64,000 bases of DNA from Ignelater luminosus (taxonomy: Eukaryota > Arthropoda > Insecta > Coleoptera > Elateridae). Of the stretch, positions 12,733-23,529 are shown piece after piece. The position numbers and the translations under genes were made by a program. The stretch covers positions 1-64,000 of the forward strand of contig VTPC01008739.1 in NCBI GenBank assembly GCA_011009095.1, in the 5' to 3' direction. Below the pieces are notes generated by a model. That model was not told where the DNA came from, did not search any database, and was given only the letters and a program-made list of their open reading frames with translations. The first letter of the stretch is position 1. Every line of letters starts with the position of its first letter.

Positions 12733-12774
12733 CACAGTGGCCCATTTCACGGAAAAGGCGGACAAAAATCAAAA
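12733..12774 (+). repeat. Transib-2 left terminal inverted repeat, RSS-like
   Basis: Heptamer-like CACAGTG at 12733-12739, 22-bp spacer, nonamer-like ACAAAAATC at 12762-12770 (8 of 9 to ACAAAAACC). The partner is at 20296-20337 on the other strand. Confidence 0.9.
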
Positions 12775-14205
12775 AAGATTTGGATTAAAATAATAATTGG
12801 TATTTAAGGATTGTGAGGGTCACTGATTATCAATTTGATATTATTTTTTCAAAATCAAAAATGGCGGACTCTTTTAATGAAATAGTTCATTCATTCGAAA
12901 AAACTAAATTTATAAAGTTTTGAAGGTTATTAATTTTGAAAATAAGTTATATTCGATGTTTTTCAAATTTATTTGAGAAAATAATGCATTGCAATTTATT
13001 CTCTAATAAATCGTTAACTATTCCTGATCGCTAGAATAAGTACAATCATCTGTTGTATCCGAGCTAACGTCAGAGTCGTCTGAAGATTCAGCTGTTGCGT
13101 GTGTATATGGGGGTAACAATAATTGTATAGCCTCGGACGACAATGTTTTATACTTGTTTGGTGGTCTTAATCGCAAACTAGAAATTAGCAGATCTGATGA
13201 CACATGCAACCAATGTAAAACATCTGTCATGGTACTTTCCTTGACTTTTCCGCGAATATCTTTCTCGGTATTTCTTGATATCTTTGTTTCGCGATTTTTG
13301 AGCTTCCTCGGACAGTTGCCCGATTGGCAGGGGGGCCCATTCAACAATGAGGTAATCATGAATCAGTATTTCATGAATTGACGTAGGCATACAATACCAT
13401 GGAAAACTTTCCACTAACATGTTCACAGTATTCAGGCAATAATGTTTACGAAGATATACATTAACACTGAAACCACATGAGAGAACTTGCATTATAATGT
13501 GAGCGCGATGAAGTAACTTGATGTCCAAACCTAAAATCTTGGCTGACAGAAGAGTTTGTAGCAGTTTTAAGGGTTTAAAGCTTTTAATTTGCTTAAGGTG
13601 AGGCCCCAAGATCTTTTTCAGATTATAAAAAATCGTGAAAACCTCCTACTGTGATGTAATTAAGAATGCCACCTGTCTTTTTTGTTAAATCGAAGGGAAT
13701 TTTATTGTCGAAACACAAGTAACTTACCTTGGTGTAGTCTGGAAAAAGGAGGGAAAACCAAATCACCAGGCACAAGCACGATAAAGATATTTCCAAAGGC
13801 TTAGTACCCTCTCAGTAAAATAAAAGGCAAAACATATAACAATAATATTTAATTATAATTTAATATATTTACCAGTGTTACACACCTAAGTTAAAAAACA
13901 AAACAAAACATTCATATTATATTGTTACATGTTAATAATGTAAAATAACAACCCTTGAAGGCCTTTATAACAATATTACTACGATTAAAAGAAAAAGTGA
14001 ATAACGATAAATCAAAATATTTAGAAACTGAATCAAATTATGATAAACATACAAAAAAATCATTAATTAAACTTTATTGATTAAATTTCACTAGATTCTC
14101 TAATTCCATTACAACAGAGATTTGTCAAGAAAAATAAAATGTAAAAACAATAACTATTACAGATAAAAGCTTACTTTACAGTAAAGGTCAAGGTCAAACA
14201 ATAAC

Positions 14206-14681
14206 CAGTGATGGGTAATATACAATAATATTTTATCTAAATACAGATATAGATAAACAAATGTTTATTGTATCTAGTAACAAATACAAGATATATTTTC
14301 ATAATTATATCTAGATTCAGATACAAGATGTAATTATCGTATCTAGATAATACCCATTATTAAATATAGCTTACTTCAAAGAAACTAGAAATTTCTAAAG
14401 AACAAACTAAAAAATAAATTTTTAAGATCCCTTTATGAAGAGAATTTACAAAATTCATTGCCATAAATTATCTTTACCTGGAAAGGGATGACAAAAGCAG
14501 GTTTAAAAATGAAACTGTTCACAAAATTGCAAACTTTTCTAATTAGCTAAGTAAAAATACATCTGCTATTAAAGATACAGCTGAAATTTTCATAACTATA
14601 TCTAGATTCAGATACAAGATATAATTATCGTATCTAGCTACAGTATCTAGATACTTTGTATCTAGATAATACCCATCACTG
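14206..14681. mobile_element. MITE with CAGTGATGGGTA ends
   Basis: CAGTGATGGGTA at 14206 and TACCCATCACTG ending at 14681 are inverted termini, typical of hAT-type non-autonomous elements. Inside, a TATCTAGATTCAGATACAAG block is repeated directly (near 14307 and 14597), and the element is rich in TATCTAGATA palindromes. I could not identify an 8-bp target duplication. Confidence 0.7.
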
Positions 14682-15555
14682 ACCTTACCATGAGATAAAG
14701 AACTGAATTTAATTGATATTCAAGTAAATTTTAATTGAACAATACCCACTTAAATGATAAAATCTAGCTTAGGCACAAATGAATAAGCATTCATTCAAGT
14801 GAAATTTTCAATAAACAAATATCTTTTTTTTGTCTTGTTATATATTCTGTGTATCTATTTAGTAGTAACTACCTGGATTCTGGATTCTGTTAGTTGGAAA
14901 GATTAACTAGCAAACGTAAAAGGATGTCCCATAAATTCGTGTATCATAATCGGTGGAGATTTGATTTATAAAGCCCTTGAAACTTCACATAGATTATGTT
15001 CGCAGCGGGATTGTAGTCAATATGGTAATAAATAGATCAACAGCAAGAAAACGATAATTGATGATACGGTAAAAAGGCAATCCTATAGAAATAATCAAGG
15101 ATTAGGCAAGATAAAAAGGATGCAAAGCTGATTTACCTGAAAATCCAATTGACGCGGTACAAAGGACGTCTAGCTTGCAGCGAGAAATCGGTCGGAAAGA
15201 AAGGGTTAAATGATGCATACAAAGGGCTTGTAAAGTAACGCAATAATAATACTCATTTTAATCACTAGATGTCACTAGGAGGATTAAATGACAAGATAAT
15301 TGTTTAATAACCATACAGCTGATTTCGAAACATACATATACTTTGTCTCGTTTTTATAATTTCTGCTAAATTTCTGTCGTGTTGGTAACAATACCTTTTA
15401 ACTACTAGAGTTTTTCATTGAGGAATGTTGGTAGTAACAAACAGATTGTTTTTATTTGAAATTAGATAGTTATTCAAAACAAAAACACATGTCTGAGTTC
15501 ACTCTAGAAAAGGGAAAAATCTTTTAGATGTCAAATTAAAAAGATCAGTTTTGAA

Positions 15556-16070
15556 ATGCCAAGCACAATTTTTAGAATTAAAACCCTAAATGTCACTCAG
15601 AGCAATATTCCAGAGTATGTGAAACCTTTGACGTACGGTAAGGTTTATATTGAAAAACACATTGTTAACAACAAATACTTTTATTATTGGATTAGCAAAC
15701 AAGTAATTTCTAACATAATTAAAAATTTAAAAAAATTACAAGATTCAAAAAAAGGCAAAAAGAAAAGGATCATTTCGTTTAACAACTATTATTTAAGGGA
15801 AGACTTATCAAGGGAAATTTTCAATAGGTTAAGATAAAGGAAAAATTTGTATTTTAAATAGCTTACTAGACCACGTTAAAACAGAAGTAAACTATGCTGG
15901 ATCTAGAGCATTACTACATAGAATTATTTTGAATATTGGGTTTCGATACAAAAATATAAATAACAGAAAAATTTTGTGTCAATAACATATTGTTAATGCA
16001 AAAGTTAGATTCCTTCTGAAACATCTACAATATCTAAATTCTCATGAAAAATTTCAAACTCTGATGAAGA
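15556..16070 (+). pseudogene. N-terminal scrap of an IS630/Tc1-type transposase
   Basis: A 93-codon ORF from ATG 15556 ends at 15837 with KKKRIISFNNYYLREDL and SREIFNRLR. In other frames the text continues SLLDHVKTEVNYAGSRALLH, RIILNIGFRYKNINNRKILC and IVNAKVRFLLKHLQYLN. This order (helix-turn-helix with GFRYKK, NNRK, then 'I..AR..FL') resembles insect Tc1/IS630-like DDE transposases just before the first catalytic Asp. The catalytic part was not found. Embedded in the putative Transib-2 intron. Confidence 0.45.
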
Positions 16071-17078
16071 CATGGATGGAGATAAACCACAATCTTCTTC
16101 TTTATATGCTAACTGAAGTTTACGTCGGAATCTATTCTACTTTTTTTTTCTTTGTGGAAGCTATCCAATTTCCAGTACACTTCAGCCTGTTAGCTTATTG
16201 TGCTACTCCTATTAGATTATTGTTGTTTTTTGGTTTGCTGTTAGTTAATTAGTCATATATTTAACATATATATTGAATCTAAAAATAATTACACTAAATT
16301 TGAAATTCTTTTTGATTCAAAAACGTTCTCATATTTTAAAGTTACTTTTGTTATTTGTTTATTATTTGGAATAGAAATTTATTTTTCGTGTTCATTACTT
16401 TAATATGAATTGAAATGAAAATGATTTGCACATAAAAACAAATCTACTGTATTGCAACATAACCTATACGACATTTCTTTGACGGAAACTTTTCTAGTGA
16501 GAAATTTGTAACTAGAAGTAGTGACACCAACATAAATAAGTTTGGGGTATAACAGTGCATCCAATTAAAACCCTAGAAATTTGAAATGGGTTAGAATTAT
16601 AGAAATGAGACAGACTATATAAAGAGGAATTTTTAGATAATAAAAAAAATTATAAAATAAGGAACTAGTCAATAAAAATCCAACATGAGGAAATCATTGA
16701 AAATAAAACAAAAATAAAATTGTTACAACAACGTAACAAGTTTTCAAAACATCGCCTAGTCGTATTACCATCATTGCTGGTCCCAAATCTCCCCTCTTTT
16801 GGAGAATCAACAATGAGTCCAAGTCGCAATTTGATATCCTTCTGTACTGCCTGTTTCCGCATTTCTACATTTTTTTTGTTCTCCTCGGATCGCGCCTGCC
16901 AGTTTTTTGTACTCGGTTTATATCCTATGTGTAAAAAGTGTTCCATAAAATGTATCTAAGCATGTAAAGTAGCTAAACTAAACTGAACATTTTTCTTATC
17001 TACTGGTAATAACATAACCTCATCAGGTTTGTTAAATTGTTTAGACGTGGCTTGACATAAATAGTAGAGTTGCAACGA

Positions 17079-17185
17079 ATATTCGGCCACTATTCGGTAT
17101 TCGGCCTATTCGGCCTATTTTATGCTATTCGGTCGAATACCGAATATTGAATAACTATTCGGCCGAATACGGAATACCGAAAAGC
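17079..17185. repeat. hAT left subterminal TATTCGG repeat cluster
   Basis: At least seven copies of TATTCGG / CCGAATA in both orientations just inside the left end. The partner cluster is at 19571-19641. Such subterminal arrays are transposase-binding sites in hAT elements. Confidence 0.75.
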
Positions 17186-17574
17186 AGGAGTAAGAAATAA
17201 CAAAAAACATAGTAAATTAATCATATAACTTTTATTAATGCTGAACATATACATTCTAAGTTCGAAAAAACGCAATTTTTGGTTTACTATCTAAAAGATC
17301 AAAGAAAATGTAAAATAACTAAGTTATTTTTTTAGGAGATCAATTAAAATAGGTAACAAATTAAATGAAAGTTTAGTCATAACTAAATAAATGCTAACAA
17401 AATCAACTAAGTACTTATTATTTGCAAACCAAAATAAAATTAAGTAAAGTGAAATAAACAATTACTTTCTTCAATAAGATGTTATAAGTTAAAGTCAGGA
17501 ACTTGAAAATTAAATTAACTTTTTGTTTCATTGCGCTAAATTACTTATCGTAACTAAAGATAATAAGTGGTAGG

Positions 17575-19360
17575 TTATGGTGCAGAAAAATCAACTTTTC
17601 CGCATTTTTGGGGAGAAGTCTGTTCCTCTTTGCTTTACGTTTCCAGTTTCACTAAAAAGCCTTTCAGAATGCACACTGCTCACAGGAGCTGATAAATACT
17701 TTGCAGCCAGTTTGACTATACACTCGGAAAATTTAGATTTATGTGTAGCCCACCAGGCAAATGGATTGTCGGTTGTCTTCAAAGTTTTCATACTCAAGTA
17801 CTTATCAAGGTCACCTGTTATAGTGTTCCGCTGTGATCATCGGTGAAGTTCTCTGCGACTACTTCATCATAGCACTCCCAGAAAGATGTATGAATGCTTT
17901 GTCCAGGGTCGTCGGTTCGCTTACGTTTAGATTGCACGGCAGAAGAACGCACGCTTTTATCGCTTCTGGTATTATAGTCTGAAACTAAACCTTTAAGCAG
18001 GACGTACTGCCGGGCTCTTTCTTTTTGCAGTTGATCCGTTAAGAAGTTCATTTTAAACCTTGGATCTCAAAAAGTTGCCATCAGGCAGTTTTTACTACTG
18101 TCAATCCGTGAAAAACGTTTTTCATCCCTTGTTGCATGGCGAACGCCATAGATTTTAATTTAGGTGCTAGGTCAGAAGACACGGTCTTGTCGCAATAGCG
18201 GTTGAGTGTAACAACATGGGGAATAATTCCAGATAAGCAGGAGTAGTTTGAGCTTCTAATTTTTGTTATCTCTTTAAACGGTTTTAATAATTTCAGTAAT
18301 TGATCGACGATCTCCCACTGTTCTGCATTCAGATTAGATATGTTTGCTGTATCAGTTAGATAGAAAGAAATAGCTCATTTTTGTTCAAGAAGCCTTTCTA
18401 GCACATAGAATGTAGAATTCCAGCGTGTTGTTATATCTTGCACTAAATTATGCTTGGCTATTCTTTTTCTTCTTCTTGTGCAGTACCCGAATGGTTAAAG
18501 TTGGTTATTATTCTTCGTCCAGCGGCAATAGTTTCTTTGACCTCAGGTTGAACTTTGAGAGAATCTTTGACAACTAACTGCAGTGTATGTATGAAGCAAC
18601 ATGCAGAATTCATTGCAGCCTCACTGACAGCCTTAACAATATTGCGCTAATTGTCATGAACAGTGACGTGAATTTTTGACAAAGGGCATTCCCACCGGCT
18701 CGGTATCTCTTGCAGAGCATTTGCTATATTTTGTGCTGTATGTTGCCCTTCAAAGTGTTTTACGTTAAGTGCAGCATGTCTTAAGTTAAAATTGCTGTCA
18801 AGCCAGTGTGCAGTGTAACTAATGAAACTGATATTGTTTTGCAAGCACCATGTCGGTAGTGACTGATCTGTATCTTTAAGAATTTTTTAAATTTTTGTTA
18901 CTACTTTTTCATAAAGCTCCAGAATTATTTTCTCTGAAACGTACGGTCTACTCGGTATGGTATATCTCGGCAGGGTTTCATTTAACAATCTTTGAAAACC
19001 AGATCTTTCAACTAAGTATGTTCACTGGTTCATTATCAATCGCTATTATTTCGGCAATAAGATAATGATATTTTACAGCCTTAGGGTCATTTATATCCCC
19101 CTTAACTGATTCGTAGACTTACTTGAACAGGAAATGACATCATCGGCTTTGTTTTCTTCCGTTGAGATAGATTTCTGTATCTTCTGATACTCCTCCTTGT
19201 GCTTGTTCTTTAAATGATTTATCAAATCCGACGTCGAAGCTTTTTTCCCAATACCTCCACGAGAAATTTTTATACCACATACTTTGCACTGCACTTTACG
19301 CGAATCTTCGTCATTTTCTTCAAAGTAAACCCAAACTGAAGACTTCTTTTTACTCGTCAT
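17575..19360 (-). pseudogene. hAT transposase, BED zinc finger type, multiply broken
   Basis: Start ATG at 19358-19360 (MTSKKKSSVWVYFEEN). The BED finger has VQCKVCGIKISRG (Cys-x2-Cys) and LINHLKNKH (His-x4-His). The catalytic-domain part (18844-18647) reads ISYTAHWLDSNFNLRH, then HTAQNI and a closing VHDN, typical of ZBED-like hAT proteins. The C-terminal dimerisation region (near 17780-17600) reads NPFAWW, LAAKYLSAPVSSVHSERLFSETGN. Stops and frameshifts lie between these islands, so no functional protein is expected. About 590 codons overall, a normal hAT length. Confidence 0.88.
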
Positions 19361-19570
19361 ACTATTCCAAAGTTGAAAACCTTTTAAAAAGATATAATGC
19401 AAATAAACAACTAAAAACTGTTCATTTACATCGCTTAATCGAGTATGTTAACCTACACAAAACAAAACAAAAACACTCAAGAATTGGTTTATCGCTCGCG
19501 ATTGGCGAAGCATAGTGACAGCGAGCCAATCAGAGAGCAGCAATTTTCGTACGTTCATTTATTACGCCAA

Positions 19571-19641
19571 ATAGTTTGGCCGAATATTCGGTATTCGGCC
19601 TGAGGCCGAATATTCGGTATTCGGCCTGAGGCCGAATATAC
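19571..19641. repeat. hAT right subterminal TATTCGG repeat cluster
   Basis: CCGAATATTCGGTATTCGGCCTGAG is present twice in tandem, followed by GGCCGAATA, mirroring the left cluster. Confidence 0.75.
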
Positions 19642-20295
19642 TATTCATTGCAACACTAATAAATAGCAATACATGTTAAATTTTGTCATTGTTACTATTT
19701 ACATTGTCCCGCCAACTGCACTCGAAATCAACGGTATTCGCTGAAAAAAGTAATAAATAGTTTAAAAAAGTAATAAATAAATAAAATTGGAAACTGACAT
19801 TTAGCCAAACAGTTGGTTTCAATTTACAATTACACAATGAAACCAACTTAACTGTCCCGACTCTACCGCGGGCCTCGTGGCAGAAGATCTAGGAAAAAAA
19901 TCAAAACACCACACCACAAACTTCATCTTAAAATAATGTAGACCATCAAACTCTCAACTATTTTTCTAATTTTCAAAAATATTAATGCTTAAAAAACAAT
20001 AAAGAGTTACGGTCGACATCTCACTGTTTATACTCGGACAAAAACATAAAATTGTATTAAATAACTAATGGAAAACATTTTACATACCTTCGACAACACT
20101 CTCCATTAATTTGGAGTGCAAAAAGTCACCTGAACTAAAATTAATAACACTTTAAACATCGCCTAAATGAGTCACTTTGACCACGCTCACACTTTATGTT
20201 TGAAGGCCCAACTGATTGTCTTTCCACAACGATGTGCAGTCTTGCTTCCTTTATCAAATTTCGGGGTACTAAACATGAAATTGAGAAATTCAGTT

Positions 20296-20337
20296 TTTTT
20301 ATTTTTGTCCGCCTTTTTCGGGAAATGGGCCACTGTG
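20296..20337 (-). repeat. Transib-2 right terminal inverted repeat, RSS-like
   Basis: On the minus strand it starts CACAGTG at 20337, has the same 22-bp spacer, and continues ACAAAAATA. It differs from the left end at three positions. Confidence 0.9.
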
Positions 20338-20514
20338 CGGCGTAATGATTCCGGCTGATACCAACAAGAAATGTAACGGATTGAAATGTCAAAAGTAATC
20401 AGTCTGAGACCTCATGTGTTTACTTTTTGATCTGCCACATTATCTACTTTCTGTTAATCATAAATAATTTTCAAAACAACAATAAATCAAAATTAAGGTT
20501 TTGAGCGTTATTAC

Positions 20515-22490
20515 TGAAGAAACGGCTCTAGTGTGAGTCACCTCATTGACGTAACCTGTGTAGCTGGCCTTCTTTGATCAGAACACCATTCCTATAGACA
20601 TTTATCAGCTTGATCTGAGAGTGATTTATTGTATTACAAGCTGACACAAAATCGAGACATTGAAACTAATGGGGCCAATCTTTAAGACAATATAAAATTA
20701 AAATTTAAAACAGACTAGACTTACTTCTAATTTTGACTTAGAAATTGATCCTAAAGTAAGAAGCGCTTACCTTCTACAAGGAATCTTGCATATAAAATTT
20801 AGCTTAAGCGAGTTCTTACTAGTACCTGTATAAACGGCCAATGTGAATTTAGTAACAGCGGGAGTAAATAATACAAAAATGAAGAATTAAAAGAATATCA
20901 TTAAATGCAAATGTAAATGACAGTTAGCAGGTATCAAACATAAATAAAATAAAAACGGCCATAATTAAAAAAAAGCTTTTTTGGAGTGCTTGAAGGCTTT
21001 GACAATATTTATTACTTCGTATTGGAGACACGAATTAAAACACATTTAAAAATTGAACTGAAACAACAAAATCGAAACTTAAACAACTATCACGTCGAGG
21101 AAATTTTTGGAAACAGCAGGAAGTGAAGGAAATTATAGTGTAGCCTTGTGAATACTTAATCGACATTGGTGCATAGTAGAAAATGTAAGGTGATAAGGCT
21201 GAATATGTAATTTTGGATATAAGCAGAATGTGAAGGTTGAATTTTAATGCGAACATTAACACTTTTGCCGATGCAGATCGCACTGTAAACAATGTAAACA
21301 ATTCGATCCCTTGTGTTTATTTAATAAAATTTGCATATTTTGTCTAGACATAATAAAATTAAAAAGATTAAAAATACGCAGATCAGTTCTTCTCTCTTGT
21401 TCAATTCAATTCATTTTTTAATTCGTTCATTTGTAAAGTAGTAATTTCTGTATCAATTAACGAAGATCGTGCATGTTTCTAACTTGTGACCAATTATTAT
21501 TGTTTTTAATGTAATATGTAAGGAAAAAAACACAGAAACACACAAATGACACATGTTAGCCCACTTAAGATATTTGTACAGTTTTCAAGGTTTAAATAAT
21601 ATAGTTTACTATAATAATTAAAATACCTTGCATCCTTGCAATTGACTTATGTACTCGTAGTTGTATTTATCTCGTTTAATTTAACATTTCAAAAAGAAAA
21701 GGTTAACCTTTTTACAGAAATTAGAAATAAAGCCTAAACTTTCATTTATATAGACGGTAGACAAAAAAAAATTTAAAACCTAAGATCAATTTCAGCTTCT
21801 GTTTTTAGGTAGATCCGTCTTTGTTAATTTACAATAAAGTTGAAGTGATACAACTATCAGGTTAAGTGACACCATCATCACTTTAACACTAAACCATGAC
21901 TTCAAGTTAACAAAGAATGGGAAGAAAAACCTCTCCTTGACATTTCTAAGAGTTTTGCAAAGAAAAATAAAGTGTTCACGTCATTTTAGAAATTTCCTTC
22001 TATTTGTAGATGAGTGCTAACTATACTCCTTGTCGGAATAATGGTTTCAATTTTCTACTTCAGTTTCACAGTCTTAAACTGTGAACTGTGAACTTTTGGT
22101 CATCTAACGTTTAGTGATCTCTGATTTTTTTGGCGTATGTCTATCCTAAAGCATTGTACAAATAGATGCAGTGATCCTGCATGACTCGTTGATTGCGTTG
22201 GCCAAGCACCCTTTCTTCCAATTCGATGGTTTCGAAATCTGTTATTCCGAAAAGTGATAACTGTCTTGACGTCTCGGATAGAGCACCGATGGTCAGATTG
22301 TTAGTAGTTGGGGCCAGTATGTTTGGGCACGGCCGTTTGGGCGCTGTTTCTGTTACTCCTCGTGTAGGCGTTTAGCGTGTGTGCACGACAGGTGTTCTTG
22401 TGTTGGTAAGTAGTATTTATAATGTGTTTTATTGGAATTCTTTTGAAAACGCCCTGTTTAGGTTATTGTTACATTGATTATTAGAATTTG
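20515..22490. other. No gene recognised between Transib nest and piggyBac
   Basis: AT-rich, short ORFs only. The last 300 bases (22190-22490) are GC-richer and could be the 5' end of the piggyBac element, but no terminal CCC..GGG/TTAA was confirmed. Confidence 0.5.
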
Positions 22491-22498
22491 GTTTTATT

Positions 22499-23230
22499 AT
22501 GTATCCAAAAAAAGAAGCAAGGTTGCTAAAATTGTATCATGAAGTGGAAAGCGATGAATGCTATGTTAGAGACGAGGACTATTTTGATAATGGCCACACC
22601 AATGATGACATTTCAAACAAAGACCCTTATGAAGCGTCTGATGATGCCGATAAAACCTTGCACCTGAGAAACATGAGTCTAGCTATTCAGAATTATTTAG
22701 TGATACATCAGACATAATTAACCGATCACTTCTTTCTTCTAATACTAATGAAAAGGATAAAAATACAAGCAGCAGTGATGACGAATGGGTAGACACTGTT
22801 GAGGATATTCCCCATTTTAACTTTAACGATTTGTCAGTAGGACTAAAACTCACCAACGCCCATAAATATTTTCAAATGTTTGTGGACAAAAGACATAGTG
22901 GACTTACTAGTGAAAAATACAAGTATGGTAAAAAGCTAGAAGATGCTATTGGACCTCAATGTTAAAATCTTAGGTACACCGTTTTTAGTGAAACAAAAAG
23001 TTCAAGTCCGTTTTCCAGTTTTGCGAAAAATGTTTTCCTGTAACCCACTGTATTACCATCCTGTATCTTTACACACAATGCCAGGCAGGCGATTTGAGCA
23101 GTTACTTCGTACATTCAACTGCGCGAACAGCAGTGAAAATACCGATATGTTGAAAGAAGTTAGTTAACTACTAGAAATGTTGATCGAGAATTACCAGAAG
23201 GCATACCCTCCCGATGAAGCAATATCGTGT
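22499..23230 (+). pseudogene. piggyBac-type transposase remnant (N-terminal half)
   Basis: An acidic N-terminal part starts at ATG 22499 (MYPKKEARLLKL, then DEDYFDN, SDDADK). It is followed after a stop by DEWVDTVEDIPHF. From 22943 a frame has ILGTPFLVKQK, then TMPGRRFEQLLRTFNCAN, NTDMLKEV and, past a stop, NYQKAYPPDEAIS near 23190-23225. This matches the 'M...RF..L...F' and 'D.L.KV' pattern ahead of the first catalytic Asp of piggyBac (DDE_Tnp_1_7) proteins. Homology stops abruptly at about 23230, where unrelated GC-richer sequence begins, so the catalytic core is lost. Confidence 0.72.
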
Positions 23231-23529
23231 GACGCTTTCTTCTTCTTTACTTTGCCGTTTGTTGGACGGAGGTTGTAAGAGGCACTCAACCTATGCGACA
23301 CTCTTCCGGTCGGTCTCGGGCGCTAGACTTGATAAGGGGGTTTACTCCCCTACCTCGCCCTTGAGACGGTCGGGCGGGTGGTCATCGGGCAGCTACGATG
23401 GAGATACGGCACTCCACGGGTCGATTGGCTGGAATCACACTGCTATAGCGTTTTCAATAATAAAACATCAATAGTCCAAGAAATATCTATATTAACACAT
23501 GCGGGTGTACTACATTTACATACAAGCCA
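23231..23529. other. GC-rich stretch of unknown origin at the piggyBac break
   Basis: Composition changes sharply from the flanking AT-rich DNA. It contains GGTCGGTCTCGGGCGCTAG and CCTTGAGACGGTCGGGCGGG blocks. No coding or tRNA-like motif recognised; perhaps another short interspersed element. Confidence 0.4.

Larger units (their letters stand above)
13543..16726 (-). other. Putative 3.2-kb intron (or precise insertion) in Transib-2 transposase
   Basis: Borders on the minus strand are GT (16726) and AG (13543) with a pyrimidine-rich acceptor. Joining the flanks keeps frame and aligns gap-free with the uninterrupted Transib-1 transposase. It contains a MITE-like repeat (14206-14681) and a separate transposase scrap (15556-16070). 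Because Transib-1 has no intron here, an insertion with deceptive borders is possible. Confidence 0.45.
17057..19666 (-). mobile_element. hAT transposon with 8-bp target duplication
   Basis: ATAAATAG at 17057-17064 and 19659-19666 flanks termini TAGAGTTGCAACG (17065) and, inverted, TAGTGTTGCAATG (ending 19658). Eight-base duplications and TAG.GTTGCAA-type ends are diagnostic of hAT. The 2594-bp body carries a decayed BED-finger transposase on the minus strand. It lies inside the Transib-2 transposase; taking it out restores that gene's CYLCxATSK motif. Confidence 0.92.
13018..19760 (-). pseudogene. Transib-2 transposase, split by hAT insertion and a putative intron
   Basis: Pieces in minus-strand order: a remnant of the A(V/L).GT block near 19710-19730; zinc-binding-type motif CYLCxATSK, split by the hAT element and readable only if that element and one target copy are skipped; SLATLHA, then a TAG in place of the conserved Trp near 16965; MEHFLHIGYK; GLIVDSPKEG and SNDGNTTRRCFEN ending near 16735. 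Next comes a 3.2-kb interruption (16726 to 13543) with GTAACA and CTTCTGTCAG borders that joins in frame and without gaps against Transib-1. The C-terminal part (13542 to 13018) has LDIKLLHRA, CMPTSIHEILIH and LPIGQLSEEAQ followed by KSRNK. The family's catalytic Glu (EARNK) is Lys here, so the enzyme is dead. It ends in an acidic Ser/Asp tail. Confidence 0.8.
12728..20342 (-). mobile_element. Transib-2: complete-ended Transib transposon, nested in Transib-1
   Basis: Left end CACAGTGGCCCATTTCACGG at 12733 and the reverse complement CACAGTGGCCCATTTCCCG ending at 20337 form inverted repeats of about 42 bp with three mismatches. Both are flanked by the 5-bp GC-rich duplication CGGCG (12728-12732, 20338-20342), the Transib hallmark. 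The ends read CACAGTG, 22 bp, ACAAAAATC on the left and ACAAAAATA on the right, close to a heptamer-spacer-nonamer recombination signal. The 7.6-kb body holds a split transposase, a hAT insertion, a MITE and a second transposase scrap. The N-terminal half of the transposase, including the first catalytic Asp block, is not visible. Confidence 0.9.
10148..20514 (-). mobile_element. Transib-1: outer Transib (RAG1-like) DNA transposon
   Basis: The minus strand carries a near-complete but frameshifted Transib transposase (10380-12660). Its first exon is followed to the right by Transib-2, which splits this element. About 165 bp of its right arm appears to resume at 20343. The sequence ACGCTCAAAAC occurs at 10154 and, inverted, at 20499-20509; outward extension gives 10 of 12 further matches, so these are candidate terminal inverted repeats. 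Without Transib-2 the element would be about 2.75 kb, a usual Transib size. I could not confirm a 5-bp target duplication or the CACWATG-type ends, so the boundaries are tentative; the element's identity is much firmer. Confidence 0.6.

Noticed and set aside
14198..14690. 8-bp target duplication for the CAGTGATGGG MITE
   Set aside because: Flanks ACAATAAC and ACCTTACC do not match, so no duplication is claimed.
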